Shown here: positions 23,393 to 31,940 of the stretch, piece after piece
How positions within the stretch are numbered: position 1 is the first letter of the stretch
Layout of the letters: each line of letters opens with the position of its first letter
Notes under the pieces: model-generated
The model's input: the letters and a program-made list of their open reading frames with translations, nothing else
Database searches by the model: none
Told to the model about the DNA's origin: nothing
Made by a program: the position numbers and the translations under genes
NCBI GenBank assembly: GCA_017551545.1
Contig: JAFZLJ010000080.1
Coordinates: 1 to 64,000, forward strand
Direction of reading: 5' to 3'
Source: Treponema sp.
GTDB lineage: Bacteria; Spirochaetota; Spirochaetia; Treponematales; Treponemataceae
Length of the DNA stretch: 64,000 nt

Positions 23393-26300
23393 TTACTTCT
23401 TTTTCTTAGCAGTCTTTTTAGCAGGGGCCTTCTTTGTGGAGGCCTTTTTCTTTGCCCGTGGTTCCTGAGCCTTTGCCCGTGGTTCCTGAGCCTGTCGAAG
23501 GGCATACGCCTTAGCAAACAGCTCACACTTATATGCTGCCTTGAGTTTTGCGGCACGTAAATCCTTAAACAGCTTAAGAACATTTTCAAGATCTGCGCTC
23601 TTAACATTCATCATCATCAAAAGCTCAATAAGATTCAAACTGTAATCTGTAATTTCTTTATTGAACCAGACAATGTTGTCAAAGGTGTTTGCACCGCTTA
23701 AGAAACGTCTGTGCTTACTTATTACAAGGAGCTCTGTAATGCGTGCTGCAGCAATTCTTCGTCCGGCTGGAGTAGAAATCTTTGCAACATCACTTACGCG
23801 TGCAAGCAGGAAGAGCCTTGTAAAGTCTGCGCGGAGGTTCTTGTCTATGTCTGTGTATGTCTTAATGAACTGACTGAATTTTCTTCCAAAGTTCAAAAAG
23901 TCTGCAAGCCCGGAAGTTGCGTACTTACCGCTTAGTGCACGGCAGATTAAAACTGTTTCGAGGTTTGGATCTGCAGTTTCCATGAGTTTGATAAGTACAG
24001 GAGCTTCCTTTGCATTTGCAATTGCTTTCTGTAAGTCTGCAGGCTTCTTACCGGCCTTTGCATTGTGAACCTGAATAAGAAGCTTGATGAACTGCTGAAC
24101 ATCTTTTGAAAGAGTGCAGGCGGCTTTTTTAGTGTCGGCCTTTGCAGTTGATTTTGCCTTTGTCTTTGTTTTTGCAGCCTTTGTTGTTTTTTCTTTGAAA
24201 GTTCCTTCAGAAGCTTTTTCAATCTTTTCGCATTCTGTTTCAAAGGCAAGGGCTTGCTTTTCTGCAGCCTTAAGAAGTTTTGTGATATCTGCGGCCTTTA
24301 CCTTTGGTTCCTTTGGATTTGTGAATGCCTGAACAAGCGGAGGAAGCACTGCCTTTGCGTAATTTTCCATTGCGGCATAAAGGTCTTTGTAGATTATTTC
24401 CTGCCATGCAGCTTCTATGTCTTCACAACCGGCACCGTTCAAGTGTTCGCACAAAATCTTATAGCGGTGGTCGGCCTCATCTGTTACCTGGTGAATATCC
24501 ATGTAAACCTGGTACTCAAAACCGTTGAGCATTATGAAAAGACCTTTTTCGCAGATTTCACTGCTCTTACGGATAAACCACAGGTTGCTTCGGTTTTCGC
24601 GGAAGATACAGTATTTGTCGTCTTCTGCGTTGAGGTTGAGTCCTTCTGAAATTGAGCGTGAAACGAGTTTTGTTTCTTCGCCGTTGCCTGTCTTTACTGC
24701 GTATGGGTCAGACTGCTTGATCCATCCGTAAGCGCGATCGTACTTGTTATTGTAAACAACAAAGGTGCGTTCGCCGCCACAGCCGTTTGAATAGGCAAAT
24801 ACGTTTTCGTTTACTGCGCCATCCTGCCACAGGTCGTAAAAGAGGAAGTTTTCTACGCCGCTGAAGAGATAGCGCTTTTTCATAAGAGGGAATATTTCGC
24901 GCCAGTGTCTGTCTACAAGATACTGACTTGGTTTTTCGTCTTTGTAGGCCTTGGTGTATTCCATGCCGTACTTTTCTGTAAAGCCTTCAATCTGGCCGTG
25001 ACCAAACATAGGCAAACCAGGCATTGTGATCATCAAAGTACATACACCAAAATATTTATCGCCGTCACCAAACTGGGCAATTGCAGTTTCTTCGTCAGGG
25101 TTGTTCATAAAGTTTACGTAACGCTTAAGAACCTGCGGATCAAAGGTGATTGTATTTTTTACAGTTTCGCGGTATTTCTGGTTTTCTTCTTTTTTGAGCA
25201 TGTTCATGAAAGCAGAGTTGTATACACGGTGCATACCCAAAGTTCGGACAAAGTATCCTTCCATCATCCAGAAGGCTTCGGCAAGCAGGAGTGTGTCAGG
25301 GCATTCGCGGGCAACACGGTCTACAACTTCGCGCCAGAATTCATTTGGAATTGCTGCGTTGAACTGTTCGTAGCTCAGGCCTGTTTCACTTCGGGTTGCA
25401 ATATCTCCTCCGTGTCCAGGCTCCGGATACCACAGTCGTCGGATAGATTTTTTAGCAAGTACCATTGCAGCATCAAAACGGATAATGGGGAAGTTCTGTG
25501 CAACGTGTAAAATTTCCTGCATAACAGCTTCGCGTGCTTCAGGATTCAAAAAGTCTATCTGTGCGGTGTCGTTCCATGGAAGACCTGTACCGTCGTTTCC
25601 GTGGTAGATGTAGCGGGTGTCGCCGGTCTGGTTGTCTACGCGTTTGAAAACTACAGAACAGTCGTTTTTGCTGTAGTAGTGATCTTCAAGGTAAAGAGAA
25701 ACTCTACCGTCTTGAGAAAGGTTTTCTCCGTTGAAGGTGTAGTGAGGGAACGGGCAGTCGCGTCGCTGAATAAATAAATCAGGCCGGTTGATTACCCAGT
25801 CGCCGTCCATACCTGTGTGGTTAGGTACCATATCAGAAGCAAGACGGATTCCTCGCTGCCACAGTCTCTGTCTAAGGTTTGCAAGTGCGTCCCAGCCACC
25901 AATGTTCTGAGCAATGTTGTAATCATAAAGAGAGTAGGCACTGGCTGCAGCTTCAGGGTTTCCGCAAATCTGCTTGATTCGTCGGCTTGCCTTAGAGCGT
26001 TCCCAAAGTCCTATGAGCCAGAGTCCTGTAAAACCTTCATCACGAAGCTTATCAAGTTCAGGGTCTGGAATCTGGTCAAGGCGTGTAATAGGGTAGCCGT
26101 ACTGTTTTGTAAGCTGGTCAAGCCATACAAGAACAGTTTTTGCAATTAAGATTACCTTTGGCATCCAGTCTGAGTCAGGGCTGTAACGCTCGTATTCATT
26201 CATCAGGTTTTCAAAGGTATAGGCAGACATATCTGGAAGGTCGCCGCCGCCAAATCCATGCCAGGCAGCCTTTTCTTCTTCGCTGATTGTGTCCATTCCG

Positions 26301-27052
26301 GCAAGGATGCGCTTGAGCCATTCACCAAGGAATTCGCCCCAGTATTTCTGAATATATTCAAGTTGTCCCTTAAGACTTTCTGGAGCAAAAGCCTGAGGTT
26401 CCTTAAGAAGATTTATAAGATCATGGTCAAACGGCCCGAATGTCGGCTGAGTTTTTGCATATTTTTTGATGCTTGTCCAGGTTTTACTGTAAAGCTTGTT
26501 TTTTGCAAGGTCTGTATCTCCAAAAAGCAGCAGGAACGGTTTGAAGGCTGCGTTTTCGTTTGCAAGATGAAGAAGTACAAGCTCTTCAAGAGTCTGCTCG
26601 CGGTTTGAACGTTCTTCACCTGTCCCTATATCAATTGCTGTGTGTGAAAGATATTCACGTGCAGTACATTTTTCCTTGTAAACTTCTACAGGGGGGAACT
26701 CGTTTATAAAATCAATCAGGAGTGTGTCGATTTCTTTTTTTGTGAATTGCTTATCAAGTTCGGCAAGCAGGTCTTTCATAAAGGTTGGAACCTTATTCCT
26801 GCGGTAAAGCATGCACACATAGTGGAGAATTTCATCAATCAAACCCATTGCATTAAGCTGTCCGGCACTTACGCGTTTGTTTTCGTCGCCTGTAACAGTG
26901 TCAATGTAATTGTTGTAAAGCAGCTGAAAGTTGCGGACGTTCCTCATGTTAGCAAAAACAAAATTTCCGCTGGAACCAAAAAGCCCCTCTTCAAAGCTGC
27001 AAAGGTCACGAACCTTTTTTGATATATGAAATTCGTTGTATGAAATGTGCAT
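23393..27052 (-). CDS. Large GH13 alpha-amylase-family protein
   Basis: 1219 residues, no signal peptide, so an intracellular alpha-glucan enzyme or glucan-binding protein. Residues 1-310 are a helical domain of unknown role. The GH13 barrel spans about 320-800 with SDMVPNHTG (406-414), nucleophile Asp527 in IIRFDAAM, acid/base Glu592 in LLLAEAFW and a third acid in MNNPDEE. Residues about 850-1000 are helical and hold a Lys/Ala/Thr-rich tract. The tail is lysine-rich (AKKKASTKKAPAKKTAKKKK) and contains two in-frame family C copies (RQAQEPRAKAQEPRA). The ATG has AGGAG upstream. malQ lies 1.5 kb away, fitting glycogen or maltodextrin metabolism. Confidence 0.85.
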   Translation of the reverse strand: MHISYNEFHISKKVRDLCSFEEGLFGSSGNFVFANMRNVRNFQLLYNNYIDTVTGDENKRVSAGQLNAMGLIDEILHYVCMLYRRNKVPTFMKDLLAELDKQFTKKEIDTLLIDFINEFPPVEVYKEKCTAREYLSHTAIDIGTGEERSNREQTLEELVLLHLANENAAFKPFLLLFGDTDLAKNKLYSKTWTSIKKYAKTQPTFGPFDHDLINLLKEPQAFAPESLKGQLEYIQKYWGEFLGEWLKRILAGMDTISEEEKAAWHGFGGGDLPDMSAYTFENLMNEYERYSPDSDWMPKVILIAKTVLVWLDQLTKQYGYPITRLDQIPDPELDKLRDEGFTGLWLIGLWERSKASRRIKQICGNPEAAASAYSLYDYNIAQNIGGWDALANLRQRLWQRGIRLASDMVPNHTGMDGDWVINRPDLFIQRRDCPFPHYTFNGENLSQDGRVSLYLEDHYYSKNDCSVVFKRVDNQTGDTRYIYHGNDGTGLPWNDTAQIDFLNPEAREAVMQEILHVAQNFPIIRFDAAMVLAKKSIRRLWYPEPGHGGDIATRSETGLSYEQFNAAIPNEFWREVVDRVARECPDTLLLAEAFWMMEGYFVRTLGMHRVYNSAFMNMLKKEENQKYRETVKNTITFDPQVLKRYVNFMNNPDEETAIAQFGDGDKYFGVCTLMITMPGLPMFGHGQIEGFTEKYGMEYTKAYKDEKPSQYLVDRHWREIFPLMKKRYLFSGVENFLFYDLWQDGAVNENVFAYSNGCGGERTFVVYNNKYDRAYGWIKQSDPYAVKTGNGEETKLVSRSISEGLNLNAEDDKYCIFRENRSNLWFIRKSSEICEKGLFIMLNGFEYQVYMDIHQVTDEADHRYKILCEHLNGAGCEDIEAAWQEIIYKDLYAAMENYAKAVLPPLVQAFTNPKEPKVKAADITKLLKAAEKQALAFETECEKIEKASEGTFKEKTTKAAKTKTKAKSTAKADTKKAACTLSKDVQQFIKLLIQVHNAKAGKKPADLQKAIANAKEAPVLIKLMETADPNLETVLICRALSGKYATSGLADFLNFGRKFSQFIKTYTDIDKNLRADFTRLFLLARVSDVAKISTPAGRRIAAARITELLVISKHRRFLSGANTFDNIVWFNKEITDYSLNLIELLMMMNVKSADLENVLKLFKDLRAAKLKAAYKCELFAKAYALRQAQEPRAKAQEPRAKKKASTKKAPAKKTAKKKK

Positions 27053-27115
27053 TAAAAACTCCTGAAATTACAGTAATATATTATAACACGAAAAACCGAA
27101 TAATACATTATTATT

Positions 27116-27772
27116 TTACGCTTCCAGTTCAATTTCCATAATTTCGTAGAAATTGCAGCAAAGGGCGCGGGCAAGAGTGTTTATTGTTTGGCCCGAGGCC
27201 TGGTTTATGTCGTTCTGACGTTGTTCGTAAAGCTGAATCATGCGTAAAGAAACTCCGCTAAGCTCAGAAAGCTCTTTTTGTGTAAGGCCGCGTGCTTTGC
27301 GGATTTTTTGCAGGCGGGTAGGTGAGGCAGCTTTGTTTGCTAAAATGATTTTATTTGCAACATTAACAAACTTTGAAATGTCTGCTTCGTGAAGAATATA
27401 GCGTGCAAGAATTTGTGAAGGAACAAGACCGTATTCCTGCAGGTCAGAAAATTTTAGGCCTGAATACCACTGATAATAAGCAAGCACCCAGCCAAGCCAG
27501 AATTCCTTTCCAAGTTCGATTTTTGGTTCTGTGGGGAACTTGGGTGCAGCACCAATTTTTGTTAGTACATTCTGTGCAAGTTCAATGCCACACATTCCTG
27601 CAATATATTTTGGATTTGCGTGTTCAAATTTCTGTGCTACTTCTGACTGAATAAAATAAAGAAAAAACTGGTCAGCGTCATATTTAAGGAGTCTTATTGC
27701 ATAGTCAAACATTACGGCAAGATTCTGCTGGGCATCATCTAAATAAAATTTCTGGTATGCGCGTGTCGCCAT
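27116..27772 (-). CDS. HTH antitoxin-like protein of a DUF3990 pair
   Basis: 218 residues. The C-terminus (about 150-215) is an XRE-type helix-turn-helix, RLQKIRKARGLTQKELSELSGVSLRMIQLYE; the N-terminal 150 residues are a helical domain of the kind that pairs with DUF3990 proteins. It overlaps the upstream DUF3990 gene by 38 bp. It is the likely antitoxin and autorepressor that binds the palindromes at 28441-28491. Confidence 0.78.
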   Translation of the reverse strand: MATRAYQKFYLDDAQQNLAVMFDYAIRLLKYDADQFFLYFIQSEVAQKFEHANPKYIAGMCGIELAQNVLTKIGAAPKFPTEPKIELGKEFWLGWVLAYYQWYSGLKFSDLQEYGLVPSQILARYILHEADISKFVNVANKIILANKAASPTRLQKIRKARGLTQKELSELSGVSLRMIQLYEQRQNDINQASGQTINTLARALCCNFYEIMEIELEA

Positions 27773-28436
27773 TTTTTATTCCTCCTCGCATGATATCCAT
27801 AACAAAAAGTTCGTTAAGATAGGTAAGCTCTGATTCTGAACGCATTTTAGTAAAGGTGTCGCGGGCTGTGTTGTCGCGGAGCTTTTTTTTGGGATAGTAA
27901 ATGTTGCGGTCTGCAATAGAACTTGAAACAAAAGAGATTTGCGAAAAAGCTTTTTTTGATTTTAATACAACCTGTTCACCAAGCTTTCCTAAATACATTG
28001 CCTGATTAAGTTTTTGAATAGAAATTGTATTGTTTAAGAAAGCTTTTGCAAAAGCAAAATAAGAATCATCGGCACGGTAGCCTCGGATTATATCATATTT
28101 ACGGTAAGGTATTGAAAAGTTTTGCAATAGGTATTGTTTTGCCGAAATGGAAATATCTGAGGTAAGTTCAAAAATTCTATTTTCAAGAAGTATACTGAGC
28201 CAGTTTAGAATATTGTATTGTTTGTCTGAGAGATTCAGAACAGATAGGCCTTCAAGGTTTAATTTGTATTCATTTGCAAAACCGTCTTTTTCTTCTGTAC
28301 AGCCCCATTCTTTTGCAAGCTCAATATTTTCGGTGCAATAAAATCCATAACCGTAATCGTTTTTTGGATTTCCAAAATGATATTGAGGAACTTTGATTAT
28401 GTTTTCCGAACCGTGATAAAGTTTGATATTTTTCAT
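27735..28436 (-). CDS. DUF3990 protein, ADP-ribosyltransferase-fold toxin candidate
   Basis: 233 residues from the ATG at 28436 (a TTG six bases earlier is less likely). The N-terminus LYHGSENIIKVPQ with His8 and the following DYGYGFYCTENIELAKEW are hallmarks of DUF3990, related in fold to ADP-ribosyltransferases (H-Y-E type). The third acid could be in KLGEQVVLKS, but I could not settle it. Its overlap with the downstream HTH gene and the paired operators point to a toxin-antitoxin operon in which the toxin gene comes first. Confidence 0.75.
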   Translation of the reverse strand: MKNIKLYHGSENIIKVPQYHFGNPKNDYGYGFYCTENIELAKEWGCTEEKDGFANEYKLNLEGLSVLNLSDKQYNILNWLSILLENRIFELTSDISISAKQYLLQNFSIPYRKYDIIRGYRADDSYFAFAKAFLNNTISIQKLNQAMYLGKLGEQVVLKSKKAFSQISFVSSSIADRNIYYPKKKLRDNTARDTFTKMRSESELTYLNELFVMDIMRGGIKNGDTRIPEILFR

Positions 28437-28440
28437 AAGC

Positions 28441-28497
28441 AAAACTATCGTTATAACGATACTAATATTATATCGCTATAACGATAGTTTTGGCAAG
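28441..28497 (-). promoter_or_regulatory. Toxin-antitoxin promoter with paired palindromic operators
   Basis: Two 21-bp arms (28441-28461 and 28471-28491) match at 20 of 21 positions in inverse orientation around a 9-base spacer. Each arm is itself a palindrome centred on ATCGTTATAACGAT. On the minus strand -35 TTGCCA and -10 TATAAT (28467-28472), 18 bases apart, lie so that one operator fills the -35/-10 spacer and the other the leader. Confidence 0.75.
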
Positions 28498-28503
28498 TAA
28501 ATT

Positions 28504-30573
28504 TTACTTTCTGCCGGCCGTTTCTTTTATCTTTTGAATGAGTCCGTCATCTTTTGCAAGTTCTTCCACTGCGCACGGCATTCTGTAGGTCCAGTTGAAT
28601 TTTGTAACTGTGCCCGGAATGTTTATGCGTTCGTCGCTTGCTTTGGCCAGCCAGCAGGTCTTGTCCATGTATAAGAAATCCTGGAGTGGCGGAATGAACC
28701 ACTGGCTTGCGCTTGTTGCAGATACTTTTAAGATTGTCTGGGTAAGTTCAGGTGAGAAATTTTGTTGTGCAAGTGTTTTTGCGCCCTGTGAAATTTCATT
28801 TTCTGGTTTATCGAACAGAGAGCCTTCTGCATCTTCTTTGAGTCCGAAGGCTGCAGGATTTGCTTTTATAAAGGCTTCAACGCTTTCTTTTTCACTTTCC
28901 CACCATTCGCGGATTGTGCTTGAATCGTGAACGGAAGTTGTTGTAACGCTAAGAGGCTCATATTTTTTGAATGGAACATAAGGCTGGCCTTCTTCTGCCC
29001 ATTCGCGGCACCATCGTACAACACGCAAACCAAGAATGTTGTGCTTTTTCATTGTTTCTGGTACACACGAAATACCAACTCCTAAATCTTCACCGCACGG
29101 AACCATTTTAAGGCCGCCTGTTATTGCATTGAAAATCTCATCTGCCTGTTTTTTCCAAAGGCTTGTGTTTTTCTTTCCAAGCTGGGTGAACAGTTCTTCA
29201 AGCGCAGTTTTTTCTGCTTCGTTCAAAGATTTCCACGAAGTAGACTGGTTGTATGTCCAAAGCGGAATAAACTTGTTTTTGCTGACCTCGAGCAGCGTTC
29301 TGTTTGACCAGTATTCACTTAATTTCTGGCGGATTTTTTCCTGTGCAGGCTCGTCTACAAAAGCGGTAAGGTTCAGGTTTGCAAGCTGCTCGTTTCCTTT
29401 TATTGAATTATCAAAAAGCCAGAGCTCTTCGTTGCCAATTTGGGTACAGCAGGTTTCCAGAATCTTGTGGGCAACTTCGCGATTCCAGGTAATGTCTTCT
29501 ACTGCACTTGTAGGAATATGCGGTCGGCTTAGCCAGCGGATTCTGTCATCGTCAAAGCCAAGCTCGTAAAGGTCATCAATTTTAAAAGAAGCATAAGGCT
29601 CTGTGTGACCAGTGAGCGCGTTGCAGTCTGTGTTTGGAATTGCCCAGATTCGGAAAAAGCCCAGGATATGGTCTAAGCGGTAGGCATCGTAATAGCGGGA
29701 TGCAGTCTTAAGGCGCTGCTTCCACCAGCTGTAGTCCTGTGCTTTTAAGTTTTTCCAGTTGTAGGTTGGGAAGCCCCAGTTCTGGCCTGTCGGATTTTCT
29801 CCGTCGCTTGGGGATCCGGCACGAAGGTCATGATTAAAAAACTCAGGATATGCCCAGGCATCGCAGGAATCTTCGTTCATAAGGATTGGCATGTCGCCTT
29901 TGAGAAGGAGGCCCATCTTGTGAACCTGTTCAACTGCCTCTTCAAACTGAGCGGCTGCAACCATCTGGCACCAGGCGTAAAAGAGATGTTCTTTTTTGAA
30001 GGCCTTTGTGTTCCAGCGTTTTGTTATCTGGTCTGGGGTAATTTCTTTATCATCTTCGTGCCAGCTTTTCCAGCTTGCCTGCATGTAGTTCCATTTGAGG
30101 TTTTTATAAACGCAGTAAGTTTTTACCCAAGGGTTGGCCTTGATCCAGTCGGTAAGCTCCTTGTCCGGCTCTCCGGTTTTTCCCACAGGTAAAAAATCAT
30201 AAATCTGTTTGAGAAGGGTAGTTTTTGTATTTAAGATTGCGTCGTAATCATAGCGCAGAGTGTAATCGTTTGCTTTTACAAAATCATCATAAGCCTTTTT
30301 GAACTTAGAGTCCGAACTGTAAAGTGCGCCAAAGCCCGGAACTTCGCTGACTCTAATATAAATAGAATGAAGTGCAAAGGCCGAAAGCCCTGAGTATGGT
30401 GAACTTTGAGTACCGGTATCGTTCACCGGAAGCAGCTGAATTATACCAAGCCCGGCCTCCTTGCAAAATTGCGCAAAAGGAATAAGGTCCGGAAATTCAC
30501 CAATCACAGGATTTTCTTTTGTATATAAAGCGCCAAGCGGAACCGCAACGCCAGTAAGTTTTGTTTTCTGCAT
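28504..30573 (-). CDS. malQ: 4-alpha-glucanotransferase (GH77)
   Basis: 689 residues from the ATG at 30573; the open frame extends 51 bases further without a ribosome site. N-terminal GVAVPLGAL, SSPYSGLSAFALHSIYI, nucleophile Asp in YRLDHILGFFRIW, acid/base Glu in PCGEDLGVGISCVPETM and the third Asp in SVHDSSTIREWWE fit GH77. It transfers alpha-1,4-glucan segments in maltodextrin metabolism, in the cytosol. A TATAAT lies 9 bases before the start, so its leader would be very short. Confidence 0.93.
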   Translation of the reverse strand: MQKTKLTGVAVPLGALYTKENPVIGEFPDLIPFAQFCKEAGLGIIQLLPVNDTGTQSSPYSGLSAFALHSIYIRVSEVPGFGALYSSDSKFKKAYDDFVKANDYTLRYDYDAILNTKTTLLKQIYDFLPVGKTGEPDKELTDWIKANPWVKTYCVYKNLKWNYMQASWKSWHEDDKEITPDQITKRWNTKAFKKEHLFYAWCQMVAAAQFEEAVEQVHKMGLLLKGDMPILMNEDSCDAWAYPEFFNHDLRAGSPSDGENPTGQNWGFPTYNWKNLKAQDYSWWKQRLKTASRYYDAYRLDHILGFFRIWAIPNTDCNALTGHTEPYASFKIDDLYELGFDDDRIRWLSRPHIPTSAVEDITWNREVAHKILETCCTQIGNEELWLFDNSIKGNEQLANLNLTAFVDEPAQEKIRQKLSEYWSNRTLLEVSKNKFIPLWTYNQSTSWKSLNEAEKTALEELFTQLGKKNTSLWKKQADEIFNAITGGLKMVPCGEDLGVGISCVPETMKKHNILGLRVVRWCREWAEEGQPYVPFKKYEPLSVTTTSVHDSSTIREWWESEKESVEAFIKANPAAFGLKEDAEGSLFDKPENEISQGAKTLAQQNFSPELTQTILKVSATSASQWFIPPLQDFLYMDKTCWLAKASDERINIPGTVTKFNWTYRMPCAVEELAKDDGLIQKIKETAGRK

Positions 30574-30712
30574 AGTTTCTATATTATAGCACGGAATTTG
30601 CAAAAAAAATGAAGAATTTTTCACTTTTTTTTATGATTTTTTGTAAGAAGTGCCATTTTTCGGGAATATTATATATGGGAAATTTGATGTGATTTCCGAG
30701 TGAACAAGGGTA
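30574..30712. other. AT-rich spacer upstream of malQ
   Basis: Divergent spacer between malQ and the hairpin array. It holds the malQ -10 (TATAAT on the minus strand, 30583-30588) and T-rich sequence. No gene, repeat or RNA was recognised. Confidence 0.6.
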
Positions 30713-30752
30713 ACTCCGACTTAACAGAGAAAAAGTTATGTTAAGTCGGAGT
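30713..30752. repeat. Hairpin H1 of a three-copy array
   Basis: Perfect 13-bp arms ACTCCGACTTAAC/GTTAAGTCGGAGT with a 14-base loop. Confidence 0.95.
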
Positions 30753-30777
30753 ATGTGAAGAATAGAACAGGTTATTA

Positions 30778-30815
30778 TTCCGACTTAACAAAAGAAACTG
30801 TTAGTTAAGTCGGAA
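30778..30815. repeat. Hairpin H2 of a three-copy array
   Basis: Perfect 12-bp arms TTCCGACTTAAC/GTTAAGTCGGAA with a 14-base loop of different sequence from H1. Confidence 0.95.
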
Positions 30816-30883
30816 GTACTTCAAGACGAATGTTACTTTTTTGAGGGAAGGTACTGGATGTTTCAGGCAGGGTGCCGTCTTTT

Positions 30884-30921
30884 TTCCGACTTAACAGAGA
30901 AATGTTCCGGTTAAGTCGGAA
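30884..30921. repeat. Hairpin H3 of a three-copy array
   Basis: Perfect 12-bp arms TTCCGACTTAAC/GTTAAGTCGGAA with a 14-base loop. It lies 88 bases before the start codon of the nuclease-like gene. Confidence 0.95.
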
Positions 30922-31009
30922 GATTCCCGGAAAAATCCCCAAAAAAAGTCATTTTCGTGATGGAAGATGCCACAAAAGAGACAAAAAAATAAACTCCCAG
31001 GAGGAACAA

Positions 31010-31846
31010 ATGAAATATGAATCACTTTCACCAAATCTATTAAAGGGTGCATTGGAAAATCGCCTGAAAGAAATTCAGCAACAGCTGCTCCACACAAAAA
31101 AGGCCTTGGACAAGGCCCCGCCAGGGCGCATACGAATCTCTCAAAAACATGGCCACCCGGAATATTACCTTGTAACCGAGCGGGGATGCCTCCGTGGTAA
31201 ATATATTCCCAAAAAGCACATACAACTTGCCGCCCAGCTTGCACAAAAAGACTACGACTCCCAACTCATAGACCTGCTCAAAACTGAAATCGCCGCGCTT
31301 CAAAATTATCTGCACGACACACGTAATGGAACAGCCATTTCTAAACTATACACCAGACTTTGCCCATCCCGCCGCGCGCTTATACAACCAGTTACACTCA
31401 CAGATGAACAGTACGCCGAACAATGGCAGTCGGTTCTGTTTGAAGGACTCCCCTTTGACCCCGATATGCCTGAACACCTGACTGCCCGCGACGAAAGAGT
31501 CCGTTCTAAGTCCGAAGTAATTATTGCAGATGCCCTTATCCGCCACGGCATTCCATACAGGTACGAGTACCCGCTCAAACTGAACAAAGGCCGCCAGCTA
31601 CTGACAATCTATCCAGACTTCCTATGCCTGAACATCCACACCCGCCAGGAATTCCTTTGGGAACATTTTGGCATGATGGACGACCCCGACTATGCTCACA
31701 AGACCACCGCCAAGCTCCGTCTTTACGAAGAAAACGGAATCCTCCCTGGTCGCAACCTCCTCCTTACAATGGAAACCCAGACCGAACCACTTTCAACTCG
31801 CGCAGTAGAAAAAATAATCGTGGAGTTTCTGACACCATCCAATTGA
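31010..31846 (+). CDS. PD-(D/E)XK nuclease-like protein of the WEHFGMMD family
   Basis: 278 residues from the ATG at 31010 with AGGAGG five bases upstream; an open extension to 30872 crosses hairpin H3. Residues 1-105 are a helical domain with the pattern PPGRIRISQKHGHPEYYL..GKYIPKKH..LAQKDYD. Residues 160-275 look like a restriction-endonuclease fold: Glu169 in VRSKSEVIIADAL, Asp203 in IYPDFL, then EFLWEHFGMMDDPDY (Glu218, His219). I recall the same architecture as hypothetical proteins in many Lachnospiraceae. Codon use is richer in C-ending codons than in neighbours, which suggests transfer. The function is unknown. Confidence 0.75.
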   Translation: MKYESLSPNLLKGALENRLKEIQQQLLHTKKALDKAPPGRIRISQKHGHPEYYLVTERGCLRGKYIPKKHIQLAAQLAQKDYDSQLIDLLKTEIAALQNYLHDTRNGTAISKLYTRLCPSRRALIQPVTLTDEQYAEQWQSVLFEGLPFDPDMPEHLTARDERVRSKSEVIIADALIRHGIPYRYEYPLKLNKGRQLLTIYPDFLCLNIHTRQEFLWEHFGMMDDPDYAHKTTAKLRLYEENGILPGRNLLLTMETQTEPLSTRAVEKIIVEFLTPSN

Positions 31847-31854
31847 TTATTTCC

Positions 31855-31884
31855 TTGACGGTATTTTGATGGGGTGATTATAAT
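31855..31884 (+). promoter_or_regulatory. Promoter of the GH5 gene
   Basis: TTGACG (31855-31860), 18-base spacer, TATAAT (31879-31884). A short family A fragment (31890-31914) lies in the leader. Confidence 0.65.
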
Positions 31885-31940
31885 AGGATTGTCGCGACTT
31901 CGGCTCGCAATGACGTACTATATTAAAGAGCCCATCACTT

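Noticed and set aside
30713-30921. Hairpin array considered as a CRISPR array
   Set aside because: Only three units, spacing is irregular (64 and 106 bp between centres), each unit is a full palindrome, and there are no cas genes.
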